A stretch of DNA of 64,000 nt from Larkinella sp. C7 (GCF_006149005.1 NZ_VBSL01000017.1:1-64000), one strand, 5' to 3'. Numbered from the stretch's first letter, positions 8,529 to 17,861 are shown. Made by a program: numbers and translations. Notes: generated from the letters alone by a model not told the origin.

Positions 8529-11105
8529 TCAGGCTTCGGCCCGCAGCACTTCCAACGGCGGACGCACCAGCACCCCGCGGCTGTTCAGCAAACCGATGAT
8601 GATCGTCAGACTGGTGACGATGCCCACAACGGCCAGCAGGGGCGCAAAATTGGGACTGAACGGCACTTCGAAGACGAAATAAGCCAGCGCCCAGGTGCCG
8701 AACAACGACAAGACGATACCCGAAAAGGCTGCCAGCAGGCCCAGAAACAGGTATTCGATCAGCGTAATGAGCAGAATCTGACGGCGGCTGGCACCCAGCG
8801 TTCGCAGCAGAACGCTTTCCTGAATTCGCTGGTATTTGCTGATAATCACCGAACTACTCAACACGAGCAAACCGGTAATGATGCTGAACAGCGCCATAAA
8901 CCGGATCACGAACGAAACTTTTTCCAGTACTTCGTCGATGGTTTGCAAAATCAACCCCAGGTCGATGGCCGAGACGTTTGGGAAATGAGTGACCAGATCC
9001 CGCTGAAACGAGGCCGATTGCTGGGTGTCACCAACGCGCGTCATCAACACGTGAAACTGCGGTGCCTGATCGAGCACGCCTTTCGGAAAAACAACCAGGA
9101 AATTGGTCTGAATGCGGTTCCAGTCCACCTCACGGGTTCCGCCCACGATGGTCGGCACGATCAAACCCTGCACGTTGAACGTCAGTTTATCGCCCAGCTT
9201 CAGTTTCATCCGCTCCAGATACCCTTTTTCCACCGAAATGTAAACCTGGTCATTGGTCTGGTAAGGTGCTTTTCCCGCCGTTAGTTTTTCGGAACTGATC
9301 AGCGAATCGCGGTAGGTCACGCGGTATTCGCGGGTCAGGGCCCAGTCGGGGATTTTGGCACTCGTATCTTTCTGAATGGCTTCCACCGTCCGCCCGTTGA
9401 TTTCGGTCAGCCGCATGGTGACCACCGGAACGTTCTGAAGAACGGGCAAACGGTGGTTTTTGACCAGTTGCTGAACCCCGGCTTTCTGCTCATTCTGAAT
9501 ATCGAACAGCACCATATTGGCCTGATTGCCACTGGACGAGAGTTGCACCCGGCTCAACAACAGCGTCTGCGTCAGGTACAGCGTGGCAATCAAAAATGCC
9601 CCAAGCCCAATCGAAATCACCAGAATAAGCGTCTGATTCTGGGGTCGATATAAATTCGCCAGACTTTGCCGCCAGATGTAACTCCACGAAACCGGGAAAA
9701 ACCGGCGTACCAGAACCATCAACAATTGGGCAATGCCGGTCAAGACACCAAAAGCAAAAGCCAAACCGGCCGTAAAACCGACGGCCATCTTCCAGTCGCG
9801 GATCTGCCAGTAGGCAAAACCGGTAATCGACAGCACAATCAGGAAATAAACCGCCCACTGAAGCGGATCACGGCCGGTCACATCGTCGTCGTACGAACTG
9901 CGGAGCGTGCGTAGGGGCGACACCTTCCGGATCACCAGCAACGGCAGCAGCGCGAACAAAATGGCAATGATCAAGCCCGCGCCGACGCCCTGGGCCACGG
10001 CTTTCCAGGATATTTCAGTAACCACATCGACCGGCAGAAAACTCCCGAAAACCGCAGGCAACATCAGTTGCACCACCGAACCCAGAAGCGCCCCGACGAT
10101 GGCACCCAGCAGCCCCATCAGCGAGGTTTGAATGAGGTAAATCAAAAACGCCTGCCGACCCGTTGCACCCAGACAGCGCAGCACGGCCACCGAAGCCACT
10201 TTCTCTTTCACGTAGAGATGTACGGCACTGGCCACGCCCACGCAGCCCAGCAACAGGGCAACAAAAGCGACCAGATTCAGGAACTTGGTCAAATCCGCGA
10301 AAGCCCGGCCGGTTTGTTCTTTGCGTTCCGTCACCGTGTCGGAATTGATGCCCAGTTTGTCGAGCCGGGACGAAATCGTTTTGAGGTATTTGTCAACATC
10401 AGTACCGGGTGCAAACTGGTAATACGACCGGTAGGTCGCCCGGCTGCCGCGTTGCAGCAGGCCCGTTTCCGGCAGAAAACCGTACGGAATAAAAACCGTC
10501 GGCGCCACCGTGGTCGTGACCGCCGACTGCCCCGGAATCTTCATCACCCGACCGGCCACGTAAAACATCAGCTTCCCGACTTTTACCGAATCGCCGGGTT
10601 TGGCATTCAGTTGCACGAGCAGCGCATCATCGACCAGCGCAACCCGCTGCCGGTTTTGGTTCGCTTTCCGAAAGAGCGCAACCGCATCGGCGGGCTGGGT
10701 GTCCCAGGCCCCGTAATACGGAAATTTGCCCTGAATGGCTTTCACCTGTGCCAGCCGGACGCCCTGGGAACGCGGAAACAGAACCATCGACGGAAACGCC
10801 ACCTCCCGGCTGCGTTCCGGGCTGATTTTGGCCAGAAACTGCTCCGTGCTTTTATTGATTTCTTTGTTGGACGACAGCACCAGATCGGCACCGATCAGTT
10901 CGCGGGCCTGCTCATCGACGCTGCGCGAGAGGTTGTCGCCGAACGAATTGATGGCGACCAGGGCTGCAATGCCGAGCACAATGGCCGACATGAATAAAAA
11001 CAGCCGTTGCCGGCTCCGGCGACTGTCGCGCCAGGCCATTTTCCACAGCCACGGATCGAAAATCGAGGCAGCCTGCGGTTTTATGTTGGGAATTTCACGA
11101 TCCAT
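8529..11105 (-). CDS. ybbP: ABC transporter permease, YbbP-like
   Basis: 858-aa FtsX-family permease with a long N-terminal unit (WRDSRRSRQRLFLFMSAIVL, then GADLVLSS in the periplasmic domain), helices around residues 280-430, a second periplasmic domain, and C-terminal FtsX helices with LRTLGASRRQILLI. It resembles YbbP, the permease of the YbbA-YbbP transporter. Its start overlaps the stop of the upstream ATPase gene by one base (TGATG), so the two are translationally coupled. The divergent TesA-like esterase reproduces the ybbAP/tesA neighbourhood known in Proteobacteria. The 3' end converges on the dehydrogenase with only 12 bp between. Export of hydrophobic compounds has been proposed for the family; substrate not shown here. 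Confidence 0.87.
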   Translation of the reverse strand: MDREIPNIKPQAASIFDPWLWKMAWRDSRRSRQRLFLFMSAIVLGIAALVAINSFGDNLSRSVDEQARELIGADLVLSSNKEINKSTEQFLAKISPERSREVAFPSMVLFPRSQGVRLAQVKAIQGKFPYYGAWDTQPADAVALFRKANQNRQRVALVDDALLVQLNAKPGDSVKVGKLMFYVAGRVMKIPGQSAVTTTVAPTVFIPYGFLPETGLLQRGSRATYRSYYQFAPGTDVDKYLKTISSRLDKLGINSDTVTERKEQTGRAFADLTKFLNLVAFVALLLGCVGVASAVHLYVKEKVASVAVLRCLGATGRQAFLIYLIQTSLMGLLGAIVGALLGSVVQLMLPAVFGSFLPVDVVTEISWKAVAQGVGAGLIIAILFALLPLLVIRKVSPLRTLRSSYDDDVTGRDPLQWAVYFLIVLSITGFAYWQIRDWKMAVGFTAGLAFAFGVLTGIAQLLMVLVRRFFPVSWSYIWRQSLANLYRPQNQTLILVISIGLGAFLIATLYLTQTLLLSRVQLSSSGNQANMVLFDIQNEQKAGVQQLVKNHRLPVLQNVPVVTMRLTEINGRTVEAIQKDTSAKIPDWALTREYRVTYRDSLISSEKLTAGKAPYQTNDQVYISVEKGYLERMKLKLGDKLTFNVQGLIVPTIVGGTREVDWNRIQTNFLVVFPKGVLDQAPQFHVLMTRVGDTQQSASFQRDLVTHFPNVSAIDLGLILQTIDEVLEKVSFVIRFMALFSIITGLLVLSSSVIISKYQRIQESVLLRTLGASRRQILLITLIEYLFLGLLAAFSGIVLSLFGTWALAYFVFEVPFSPNFAPLLAVVGIVTSLTIIIGLLNSRGVLVRPPLEVLRAEA

Positions 11106-11803
11106 CAGTTGGTAGCGATGCGGTTTCCGGTTAATGTATCTGACACCAGATTGCCGCCCTTGATGCGGATGATGCGCTGGGTGCGGGAGGCCAGTTCGAG
11201 GTCGTGCGTCACCAGCACCAGCGTCGTTCCGGCTTCGCGGTTGAGTTCGAAAATCAGGTCAACCACCGTGGCGCTGGTATCGGTGTCCAGGTTGCCGGTT
11301 GGTTCATCGGCAAACAGGATTTTGGGCCGGTTGGCAAACGCCCGCGCCAGCGAAACCCGTTGCTGCTCGCCCCCCGACAATTGGGTGGGGTAATGGTGAC
11401 CGCGCTGGCCCAGACCCACCCGTTCCAGCAATTCCTGAGCGGTTTTGCCCGCCCGTTTCTCGCCCCGCAATTCGAGCGGAACCATGACGTTTTCGAGGGC
11501 TGTCAGCGTGGGCAGCAACTGAAAATTCTGGAAAATAAATCCGACGTATTGGTTGCGAACGGCAGCGCGTTCGTCTTCGCTGAGGGTATCTAATTTAATG
11601 TTATTCAGATAGATGCTGCCCGAAGAGGCCCGGTCTAACCCGGCACAAAGGCCGAGGAGGGTGGTTTTACCGCTGCCCGAAGGCCCCACGATGGAAAAGG
11701 TATCACCGGGCTGGATTTCGAAACTCACGGAATTCAGAACGGTTAATGTTCGACCTCCGCTTTGGTAGGTTTTTGTCAGATTCTCGGCACGCAGAATACT
11801 CAT
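11105..11803 (-). CDS. ybbA: ABC transporter ATP-binding protein, YbbA/LolD-like
   Basis: 232-aa ATPase with Walker A GPSGSGKTTLL, signature LSGGEQQRVSLARA, Walker B ILFADEPTGNLD and H-loop LVTHDLELA. It belongs to the MacB/LolD/YbbA group that energises FtsX-type permeases and couples to the permease downstream through a one-base overlap. The ATG lies at 11803, with 165 bp to the divergent esterase gene, so both promoters should lie in that gap. Gene symbol rests on the ybbA-ybbP-tesA context rather than on sequence alone; LolD is the main alternative name. Confidence 0.9.
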   Translation of the reverse strand: MSILRAENLTKTYQSGGRTLTVLNSVSFEIQPGDTFSIVGPSGSGKTTLLGLCAGLDRASSGSIYLNNIKLDTLSEDERAAVRNQYVGFIFQNFQLLPTLTALENVMVPLELRGEKRAGKTAQELLERVGLGQRGHHYPTQLSGGEQQRVSLARAFANRPKILFADEPTGNLDTDTSATVVDLIFELNREAGTTLVLVTHDLELASRTQRIIRIKGGNLVSDTLTGNRIATN

Positions 11804-11918
11804 AAGTCAGTAGCTTAACGGAATGCTTAGATAACCAATTCGTTGCCGTTTTATTCACCGCGAGGGACGGAATATTTGATAAAGGGCAGGAAATGGGTCT
11901 AAATGGATAAATTACCCT

Positions 11919-11926
11919 TATTTTTG
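11919..11926 (+). promoter_or_regulatory. Possible Bacteroidota -7 promoter box for esterase
   Basis: TATTTTTG fits the Bacteroidota -7 consensus TAnnTTTG and lies 43 bp before the esterase ATG in the divergent gap. No convincing -33 TTTG at the right distance was seen. Confidence 0.35.
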
Positions 11927-11968
11927 TTGGTAATCGGCTGAAACTTCATCCTGAAAATTGCGTAAACA

Positions 11969-12688
11969 ATGAATTTATTGAAAACCATACCGAATTACAA
12001 GGTCTGGATAGCCGGTTTGTCGCTGCTGGCGTCGGTGGTAGGCTGTAATTCCAAAACTGAAACCAGTCAGGCGCAGGAAGAAAAACCGGCTGCGGCCGAC
12101 AGCACCCAACCGGCCGACAACCCGAAGAAAACGATTTTATTCTTCGGGAACAGCCTGACGGCGGGCTACGGCCTGGACCCGGCGGAAGCCTTTCCGGCCC
12201 TGGTGGGCGAAAAAGCCAAGGCGGCAGGTTATGACTATCAGGTTATTAACGCCGGGGTGAGTGGTGAGACCACGGCGGGTGGCAAAAGCCGCATCAGTTG
12301 GGTGTTGCGAAAACCGGTCGATGTATTTGTGTTGGAATTGGGTGCCAACGACGGGCTACGCGGTATTCCACTGGCGGATTCGCGCAAAAATTTACAGGCC
12401 ATCATCGATACCGTTCGGCTGAAAAGCCCGCAGGCGCAGATCGTGATTGCCGGGATGCGCATTCCGCCGAATCTCGGACCCGACTACGGCGAGCAATTTT
12501 ACCGGATTTTCACGGACATTTCCGCCCAAAACAAGGCTGCGTTGATTCCATTTCTGCTCGAAAATGTAGGTGGAATCCGGAAATTGAATCAATCTGACGG
12601 CATTCATCCCACGGCGGAAGGCCATAAAATTGTTGCCGAAAACGTCTGGAAAGTGTTGGAACCGGTGCTTCAGAAACAATCCTTGTGA
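11969..12688 (+). CDS. tesA: Arylesterase / lysophospholipase L1-like SGNH hydrolase (TesA-like lipoprotein)
   Basis: 239 aa. The N-terminus is a lipoprotein signal with lipobox ending at Cys26 (SVVGC), followed by a charged, Ala/Pro-rich linker, so it is probably anchored in the envelope. SGNH blocks are clear: GNSLTAGYG with nucleophile Ser62 (GNSL in place of the usual GDSL), GVSGETTAGG with block-II Gly, LGANDGLRG with block-III Asn, and DGIHPTAEGH with Asp210 and His213. The family hydrolyses short acyl esters, thioesters and lysophospholipids. Divergent from ybbA/ybbP as in enterobacteria, which suggests a functional link between the esterase and the transporter. Confidence 0.9.
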   Translation: MNLLKTIPNYKVWIAGLSLLASVVGCNSKTETSQAQEEKPAAADSTQPADNPKKTILFFGNSLTAGYGLDPAEAFPALVGEKAKAAGYDYQVINAGVSGETTAGGKSRISWVLRKPVDVFVLELGANDGLRGIPLADSRKNLQAIIDTVRLKSPQAQIVIAGMRIPPNLGPDYGEQFYRIFTDISAQNKAALIPFLLENVGGIRKLNQSDGIHPTAEGHKIVAENVWKVLEPVLQKQSL

Positions 12689-12769
12689 GTGAATGAATCT
12701 ACAGACCGGTTGGGTGTTTAAAACCTGGCAGGTCTGCTTCCCCAACCATTTTCATAAACCTACCCTGCT

Positions 12770-14044
12770 GTGCGCAAACTTCTAAACAACCTGACCTTTC
12801 GCGTTCTGGTCGCCATTACGCTCGGGATTCTGATCGGTCACTTTTTTCCCACTACGGCGGCTAAACTCAAACCGCTGGGTGACCTGTTCATCAATCTGAT
12901 CAAGATGGTGATTGCACCCATCATTTTCCTGACCATCGTGTTGGGAATCAGCAATATGGGTGATTTGAAAAAGGTGGGTCGGGTAGGAGGGAAAGCGCTG
13001 CTGTATTTTGAAATCGTGACGACCGTCGCACTCGTGATCGGGATTGTTATTGCCAACTGGGTGAAACCGGGGGCCGGGGTGGATGCCTCTTCGGTGCAGG
13101 GTGGTGACATTTCGGCGTATACATCGCAGGGAAAAGACTTGGACTGGGTCAAGTTTTTCATGCACATCGTTCCCGACAACGCCATCAAAGCCTTCGCCGA
13201 GGGGGAAATCCTGCAGGTGCTGGTTTTTTCCGTGTTTTTTGGCGTCGGACTGACGCGCATGGGCGAGCGGGGCCATTCGCTGATTGTGACGTTCGAAAAG
13301 CTGTCGCGGGTGTTTTTCAACATCCTGAACGTGGTCATGACGCTGGCTCCGCTGGGGGCGCTGGGCGGTATGGCTTACACCATCGGCAAATTCGGACTGG
13401 CCACGTTGCTGCCACTGGCTAAACTGATGGGAACGGTTTATCTGACCATGTTCCTGTTCATCTTCGTGATTCTGAACCTGATTCTGCGCTACTACCGCGT
13501 CAGTTTGTGGAGCGTTTTGAAATACATCAAGGAAGAACTGCTGATCGTTTTCGGGACGTCGTCGTCGGAATCAGCCTTGCCGCAGGTGATGGATAAACTC
13601 GAGAACATGGGCTGTTCGCGGTCGGTGGTGGGGCTGGTGATTCCGGCAGGCTACTCGTTCAACCTGGACGGCACGACCATCTACCTGTCGATGGCGACGA
13701 TTTTTCTGGCGCAGGTTTTCAGTGTGGATCTGACGCTGGGGCAGGAATTGACCATCATCGGCATTCTGATGATTACGTCGAAAGGCGCTGCGGGCGTGAC
13801 GGGCAGCGGTTTTATCGTGCTGGCGTCGACGCTGACGGCGGTGCGGGTGATCCCGGTCGAAGGGCTGGCGCTGCTGCTGGGCGTCGACCGGTTTATGTCG
13901 GAAGCCCGTTCCATTACCAACATCATTGGGAACACCGTGGCCACGATTTTTATCGCCAATAATGAGAAAGAGTTTGACCGGGCGAAAATGCAGAAAGCCT
14001 TCGGTAAAATGGAAAAAGAAGAACTGACGGATTATAAATACTGA
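12770..14044 (+). CDS. Dicarboxylate/amino acid:cation symporter (DAACS family)
   Basis: 424-aa inner-membrane transporter of the GltP/DctA family. Family marks are the serine-rich re-entrant loop (FGTSSSESALPQVMDKL), the NLDGTTIYLSMA segment of TM7 (NMDGT-like, cation site), the second hairpin (TSKGAAGVTGSGFIVLAS) and a final RSITNIIGNTVATIF with the substrate-binding Asn/Arg region. Eight helices are expected. The start is GTG 12770 (MRKLLNNLTFRVL); no in-frame ATG precedes it. Likely Na+- or H+-coupled uptake of glutamate, aspartate or C4-dicarboxylates. Substrate choice cannot be read with confidence. Confidence 0.92.
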   Translation: MRKLLNNLTFRVLVAITLGILIGHFFPTTAAKLKPLGDLFINLIKMVIAPIIFLTIVLGISNMGDLKKVGRVGGKALLYFEIVTTVALVIGIVIANWVKPGAGVDASSVQGGDISAYTSQGKDLDWVKFFMHIVPDNAIKAFAEGEILQVLVFSVFFGVGLTRMGERGHSLIVTFEKLSRVFFNILNVVMTLAPLGALGGMAYTIGKFGLATLLPLAKLMGTVYLTMFLFIFVILNLILRYYRVSLWSVLKYIKEELLIVFGTSSSESALPQVMDKLENMGCSRSVVGLVIPAGYSFNLDGTTIYLSMATIFLAQVFSVDLTLGQELTIIGILMITSKGAAGVTGSGFIVLASTLTAVRVIPVEGLALLLGVDRFMSEARSITNIIGNTVATIFIANNEKEFDRAKMQKAFGKMEKEELTDYKY

Positions 14045-14153
14045 TGGGAACACGGCTTGGGCGGATCGAACGGATTTGCACAGATGGTAAGAAAGATTTT
14101 AGCAGATAAAAACCGTTTTGATCCGTTCGCTCCGCCTAATCCGTGTTCCCATC
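14043..14153. repeat. Long intergenic inverted repeat (34-nt arms)
   Basis: Arms 14043-14076 and 14120-14153 are complementary except for four positions, with a 43-base loop. The arm begins GATGGGAACACGG and is GC-rich, unlike the AT-rich intergenic hairpins elsewhere in the window. The left arm overlaps the symporter stop codon, so it may serve as the symporter mRNA 3' end. There is no following T-run. Confidence 0.75.
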
Positions 14154-14210
14154 CCAACACTTTCGCAGACGATACGATAAAAAAGCCCTCCGATCTCGGC
14201 ATAAAAAATG

Positions 14211-14218
14211 TATTTTTG
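14211..14218 (+). promoter_or_regulatory. Possible -7 promoter box for serine hydrolase
   Basis: TATTTTTG matches TAnnTTTG and lies 58 bp before the chosen ATG at 14276. No clear -33 element. If used, it supports the internal ATG rather than the long open frame that begins at 14057. Confidence 0.35.
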
Positions 14219-14275
14219 CTTTATTCAGTGCAAAAAACAGTTCAGGGGCGCGTCAGTGCATATCAACGTAATGGA

Positions 14276-15517
14276 ATGAGAGTTTCGGGAATTTGGGCGG
14301 GAATTATTGCCATATGTATCCTTCTTGGGTGCGATTCGAGTGAAGAGAAAAAATTGAAGCGTTCGGCAAATGCCATGCACAATTGCGCCGAGGAGCAGAC
14401 CCTGAGTTCGGCGGAGGAGCGTGCCATCCGGCAACAAATTGGAGCCGATGCGAAAATTGCGAAAATTGAAGCCATCATTCGCGGCAAGGTGCGGGCGGGT
14501 TTCAACGGCAACGTTTTGATCGCGCAGAAAGGCGTTATTCTTTACAAAAACACGTTTGGGCTGGCCCATTTCGAAAGCTCTTCCCGCGACTCGCTCAACG
14601 AAAACTCCAAATTTCAGTTGGCGTCGCTTTCCAAAACCTTCACGGCGGTGGCTACGCTCAAACTGATCGAAGCCGGGAAGCTGAAACTGAACGACACGAT
14701 TCAAAAATTCTTCCCGGATTTTCCATACCACGGCATTTCGGTCGAGAACCTGCTGTCGCACCGAAGCGGTTTGCCCAACTATGCCTACGCTTTTGAAGAC
14801 AGCATGCGGACGAATTTTTACAAGTTCGAAAAACCGTATCCGAACAACAGCGAAATCATGTACTGGTTCGCCAATGTGCATCCTACACCCCAGCGCTACA
14901 ACATTCCGGGCCGCACGTTCAGCTACAGCAACACCAACTACTGCGTGCTGGCGGCCATCATCGAGAAAATTACAGGCATGTCGTTCGACCAGTTTGCCAA
15001 GAAAAACATCTTCGAACCGCTCGGCATGAGGAACACCTGGGTAGCCACCACCCGCAACGATTCCATCAACCAGTTTCGCACGGCGGGCTACCAGTGGAAC
15101 CGCCGGATTCCGAAGGATTATTACGATAACGTGGTGGGTGACAAGGGAATCTACTCGACTGTCGGCGATTTGTTCAAGTGGTATCGTGCGCTCAACGGCG
15201 ACTGTCTGATGCGGAAATCCCTGCTGGCCGAAGCGTTTTTGCCCCGCAGTTTCGAACGCAAAGGCACGAAAAATTACGGATACGGTTTTCGGATGTACGT
15301 CAACAACCAGAACCAGCCGGAATACATTTACCACACCGGCTGGTGGAAAGGCTACAACAGCCTGTTCTGGTTCAGCCCGAAAGACGATTTTGTGATCATT
15401 CTGCTGGGCAACCGCTACAACAAGTCGATTTATCAGGTCAAGGAACTGCTCGAAGTGCTGCACGGTCACCCCTCCAACGCCGAACCGGAAGCCGAAACCG
15501 GCGAAGTCGACGTTTAA
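14276..15517 (+). CDS. Lipoprotein serine hydrolase, beta-lactamase/penicillin-binding family
   Basis: 413 aa from ATG 14276. The open frame reaches back to 14057 but that part crosses a hairpin and a promoter-like box, whereas MRVSGIWAGIIAICILLGC is a textbook lipoprotein signal with Cys19. Catalytic marks of the class C beta-lactamase/AmpH-like family: Ser117-x-x-Lys120 (SLSK), YSNTN for the Tyr-x-Asn motif, and HTGWWKGYNS in the KTG position. Relatives include esterases, D-aminopeptidases and peptidoglycan carboxypeptidases; true beta-lactamase activity is not implied. The 3' end overlaps the convergent nadB stop by four bases. Confidence 0.85.
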   Translation: MRVSGIWAGIIAICILLGCDSSEEKKLKRSANAMHNCAEEQTLSSAEERAIRQQIGADAKIAKIEAIIRGKVRAGFNGNVLIAQKGVILYKNTFGLAHFESSSRDSLNENSKFQLASLSKTFTAVATLKLIEAGKLKLNDTIQKFFPDFPYHGISVENLLSHRSGLPNYAYAFEDSMRTNFYKFEKPYPNNSEIMYWFANVHPTPQRYNIPGRTFSYSNTNYCVLAAIIEKITGMSFDQFAKKNIFEPLGMRNTWVATTRNDSINQFRTAGYQWNRRIPKDYYDNVVGDKGIYSTVGDLFKWYRALNGDCLMRKSLLAEAFLPRSFERKGTKNYGYGFRMYVNNQNQPEYIYHTGWWKGYNSLFWFSPKDDFVIILLGNRYNKSIYQVKELLEVLHGHPSNAEPEAETGEVDV

Positions 15518-17106
15518 GTGCTTTCTTTCTCGATATCCTGGTTGAAATGCAGTCCCCGGTTGTCGTGCCGGGCCATGGCGGCTTTGATCACCAGATACGC
15601 CACTTCGATCATATTCCGCAGTTCGCAAATTCGGTTCGAGACTTTCGACTGCCGGTAGAGCTCTTCATGTTCCAGATAAATCAGTTCCAGCCGGTCCATC
15701 GCCCGTTTCATCCGCCGGTTGGTGCGAACAATCCCGACATAGTTCGACATGATCGACTCCAGTTCGCGCTGCATTTCCGTCACCAGCACGAGTTCTTCGG
15801 GGTGCGTCGTTCCGGCGTCGTTCCATTCCGGCAGGTTATCCGGGATCGCGGCTTCGTTGAAGTTTTCGACGGTTTTCAGATACGCCCGGTGGCCGAAAAC
15901 CACCGCTTCCAGTAAGGAGTTGGAAGCCAGTCGGTTGGCTCCGTGTAAACCGGTGCAGGAACATTCTCCGGCGGCATACAGGAAATTGATATTCGTTTGG
16001 CCGTATTCGTTTACTTTGATGCCTCCGCAGAGGTAATGCTGCGCCGGGACCACCGGAATATAGTCTTTCCGGATGTCGATGCCCAGGTTATCCTGGCAGT
16101 AGGCCGTAATGTTGGGGAAATGCTCGACAAACTTCTCGAAATCGCAGTGCGTCACGTCCAGATACACGTGCGGATCACCGGATTTTTTCATCTCGGAGTC
16201 GATGGCACGGGCCACAATGTCGCGAGGAGCCAGGGAAAGACGCTCATCGTAGTGCTCCATGAACGTCTCGCCCTTGATCGTCTTCAGAATTCCGCCGAAA
16301 CCGCGCACAGCTTCGGAAATCAGGAAGCTTGGTTTTTTGCCCGGTTCATACAAGGCCGTCGGGTGGAACTGGATGAATTCCATGTCCTTGCAGATCGATT
16401 TGGCGCGGTAGGCCATCGCAATGCCGTCGCCCGTGGCAATGGTCGGGTTGGTGGTGCTTTGGTAGACGTTGCCAATGCCGCCCGTGGCCAGCAGCGTGGT
16501 TTTCGCCAGAAACATTTCGACCTGGCCGGTGTGCGTATTCAGCACGTAGGCCCCAAAACAGCGGTTATCGTTGTCGTAGCGGTGGACGGTTTCGCCGAGG
16601 TGGTGGCGCGTGATGAGGTCGACAGCGTAGTAGTGCGTAAAAATCTCAATGGCCGGCAGCGACTGGGTTTTTTCCAGCAGCGCCCGCTCGATTTCGGCCC
16701 CGGTAATGTCTTTGAAGTGCAGAATCCGGTGGTCGGAGTGGCCACCTTCGCGGGCGAGGTCATAGTCGCCGTCGTCTTCCTTGTCAAACCGGGTACCGTA
16801 GTCGATCAGTTCGCGAATCCGCTCGGGCGCTTCGCGCACCACGATTTCGACCACCTCGCGTTTGCTCAGGAAGTCGCCCGCAATCATCGTATCCTCGATG
16901 TGTTTCTCGAACGAATCCTCTTCGGCCCACACGGCGGCAATACCGCCCTGGGCATACTTGGTGTTGGTCTCGTCGGCCCGGACTTTGGTAATGACGGCAA
17001 TCCGGACGGGCTGGCCGGTTTCTTCAAAGTGAATCGCCAGTTTGGTAGCGTAACTCAGTCCGGCAATTCCGGAACCAATCACGAGGAAATCGAAGTGTTG
17101 GGGCAT
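15514..17106 (-). CDS. nadB: L-aspartate oxidase
   Basis: 530 aa; oxidises L-aspartate to iminoaspartate with FAD, the first step of de novo NAD synthesis. Seen: FAD dinucleotide fold DFLVIGSGIAGLSYATKLA at the N-terminus, the TKYAQGGIAAVW block, EGGHSDHRILHF, the QFHPTALYEP stretch, and AAGECSCTGLHGANRLASNS near the FAD site. Length is normal. Its ATG lies only 2 bp after the stop of the HNH nuclease gene, so it is almost certainly expressed from the defence-gene transcript. It is separated from nadA and nadC by that cassette and by a probable terminator. Confidence 0.97.
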   Translation of the reverse strand: MPQHFDFLVIGSGIAGLSYATKLAIHFEETGQPVRIAVITKVRADETNTKYAQGGIAAVWAEEDSFEKHIEDTMIAGDFLSKREVVEIVVREAPERIRELIDYGTRFDKEDDGDYDLAREGGHSDHRILHFKDITGAEIERALLEKTQSLPAIEIFTHYYAVDLITRHHLGETVHRYDNDNRCFGAYVLNTHTGQVEMFLAKTTLLATGGIGNVYQSTTNPTIATGDGIAMAYRAKSICKDMEFIQFHPTALYEPGKKPSFLISEAVRGFGGILKTIKGETFMEHYDERLSLAPRDIVARAIDSEMKKSGDPHVYLDVTHCDFEKFVEHFPNITAYCQDNLGIDIRKDYIPVVPAQHYLCGGIKVNEYGQTNINFLYAAGECSCTGLHGANRLASNSLLEAVVFGHRAYLKTVENFNEAAIPDNLPEWNDAGTTHPEELVLVTEMQRELESIMSNYVGIVRTNRRMKRAMDRLELIYLEHEELYRQSKVSNRICELRNMIEVAYLVIKAAMARHDNRGLHFNQDIEKEST

Positions 17107-17108
17107 GA

Positions 17109-17861
17109 TTAAGGGGCGGTGTCTAATCGTAGGTTAGCGAGTTCCTGTTCCAGAAGTTGTAGCTCATCGGACCAAAGAGCGTTACCTACAAAGAATGTTT
17201 TAATGCGTTTAAAATGAGGATCATCCAGCAAAACCGTCGCGACGGTTGCACTGTACGGTTTTGTAGCTTTGCCTAAATTCATTAGGTTTTCTAACGAAGC
17301 GGTTATTCTTATCTCTTCATCAGGAGTCAAACCGTCATCTGCCAGCTTGATAACTTGCTGATACTGCTTGTGCAATTCCGTACGAACAGCAATTCCAATT
17401 TCCCGGCGTGGACTGATCAATTGTTGCTCATCGTTCAGTTTAAGAACAATAACTGAATTTTTTCCTTTTTGTGTTCGACCAAACAGAATGTAATCAAGCA
17501 TGTAGAAATGCTCTTTCGGATTGTCAGTTATCGGATTAACAAGCGGATATTTATTCGGGTCCTTCTCTCTCTTGGCATTGTTGCAGTGACGGCTAGAAGG
17601 AAGCAAATTCAGCCAGTCCAGAACTTGATTAGGATAGATTGATTTTGGAAGAAAATGCTCCACCTCCATTAATTTCCCTTCTTCGTGTAATTGGATTTCC
17701 GAATAAGCGCATTTGTAAGCGGACATTTCCAGCAATGCTTTCTTCAGGAAAGAGAAATCCCAAACCCGTAATTCTTGATTTGAAATGAATTTGGCGGTTT
17801 GCTTCTCAACCCATTCGGCAGTCATTTCGACCGGTGGCTCCGTGCGTACTAATCGAATCAT
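17109..17861 (-). CDS. ptuB: HNH endonuclease, PtuB-like (Septu-type anti-phage system)
   Basis: 250 aa. The HNH core lies at residues ~48-100: YKCAYSEI, then MEVEHFLPKSIYP with His69, DWLNLLPS with Asn85, and HCNNAK. This arrangement is that of the TIGR02646/PtuB nuclease family, which acts with an ATPase partner in Septu defence. Oddity: relatives as I know them carry two CxxC zinc pairs; here each pair has lost one Cys (C51-A-Y-S54 and S90-R-H-C93). It follows the ATPase gene by 3 bp and precedes nadB by 2 bp. Alternative: an HNH nuclease of another OLD/ATPase pair. No reverse transcriptase is nearby, so this is not a retron. Confidence 0.82.
   Translation of the reverse strand: MIRLVRTEPPVEMTAEWVEKQTAKFISNQELRVWDFSFLKKALLEMSAYKCAYSEIQLHEEGKLMEVEHFLPKSIYPNQVLDWLNLLPSSRHCNNAKREKDPNKYPLVNPITDNPKEHFYMLDYILFGRTQKGKNSVIVLKLNDEQQLISPRREIGIAVRTELHKQYQQVIKLADDGLTPDEEIRITASLENLMNLGKATKPYSATVATVLLDDPHFKRIKTFFVGNALWSDELQLLEQELANLRLDTAP

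Noticed and set aside
14057-14275. Upstream extension of the serine hydrolase
   Set aside because: This part crosses the inverted repeat and a promoter-like box; a lipoprotein signal begins at 14276.
14225-15628. 467-codon open frame antisense to the serine hydrolase
   Set aside because: The plus-strand frame has a lipobox and the SxxK, YxN and HTG motifs; this one has none.
15997-17112. 371-codon open frame antisense to nadB
   Set aside because: nadB is unmistakable on the minus strand; the antisense frame is a shadow.
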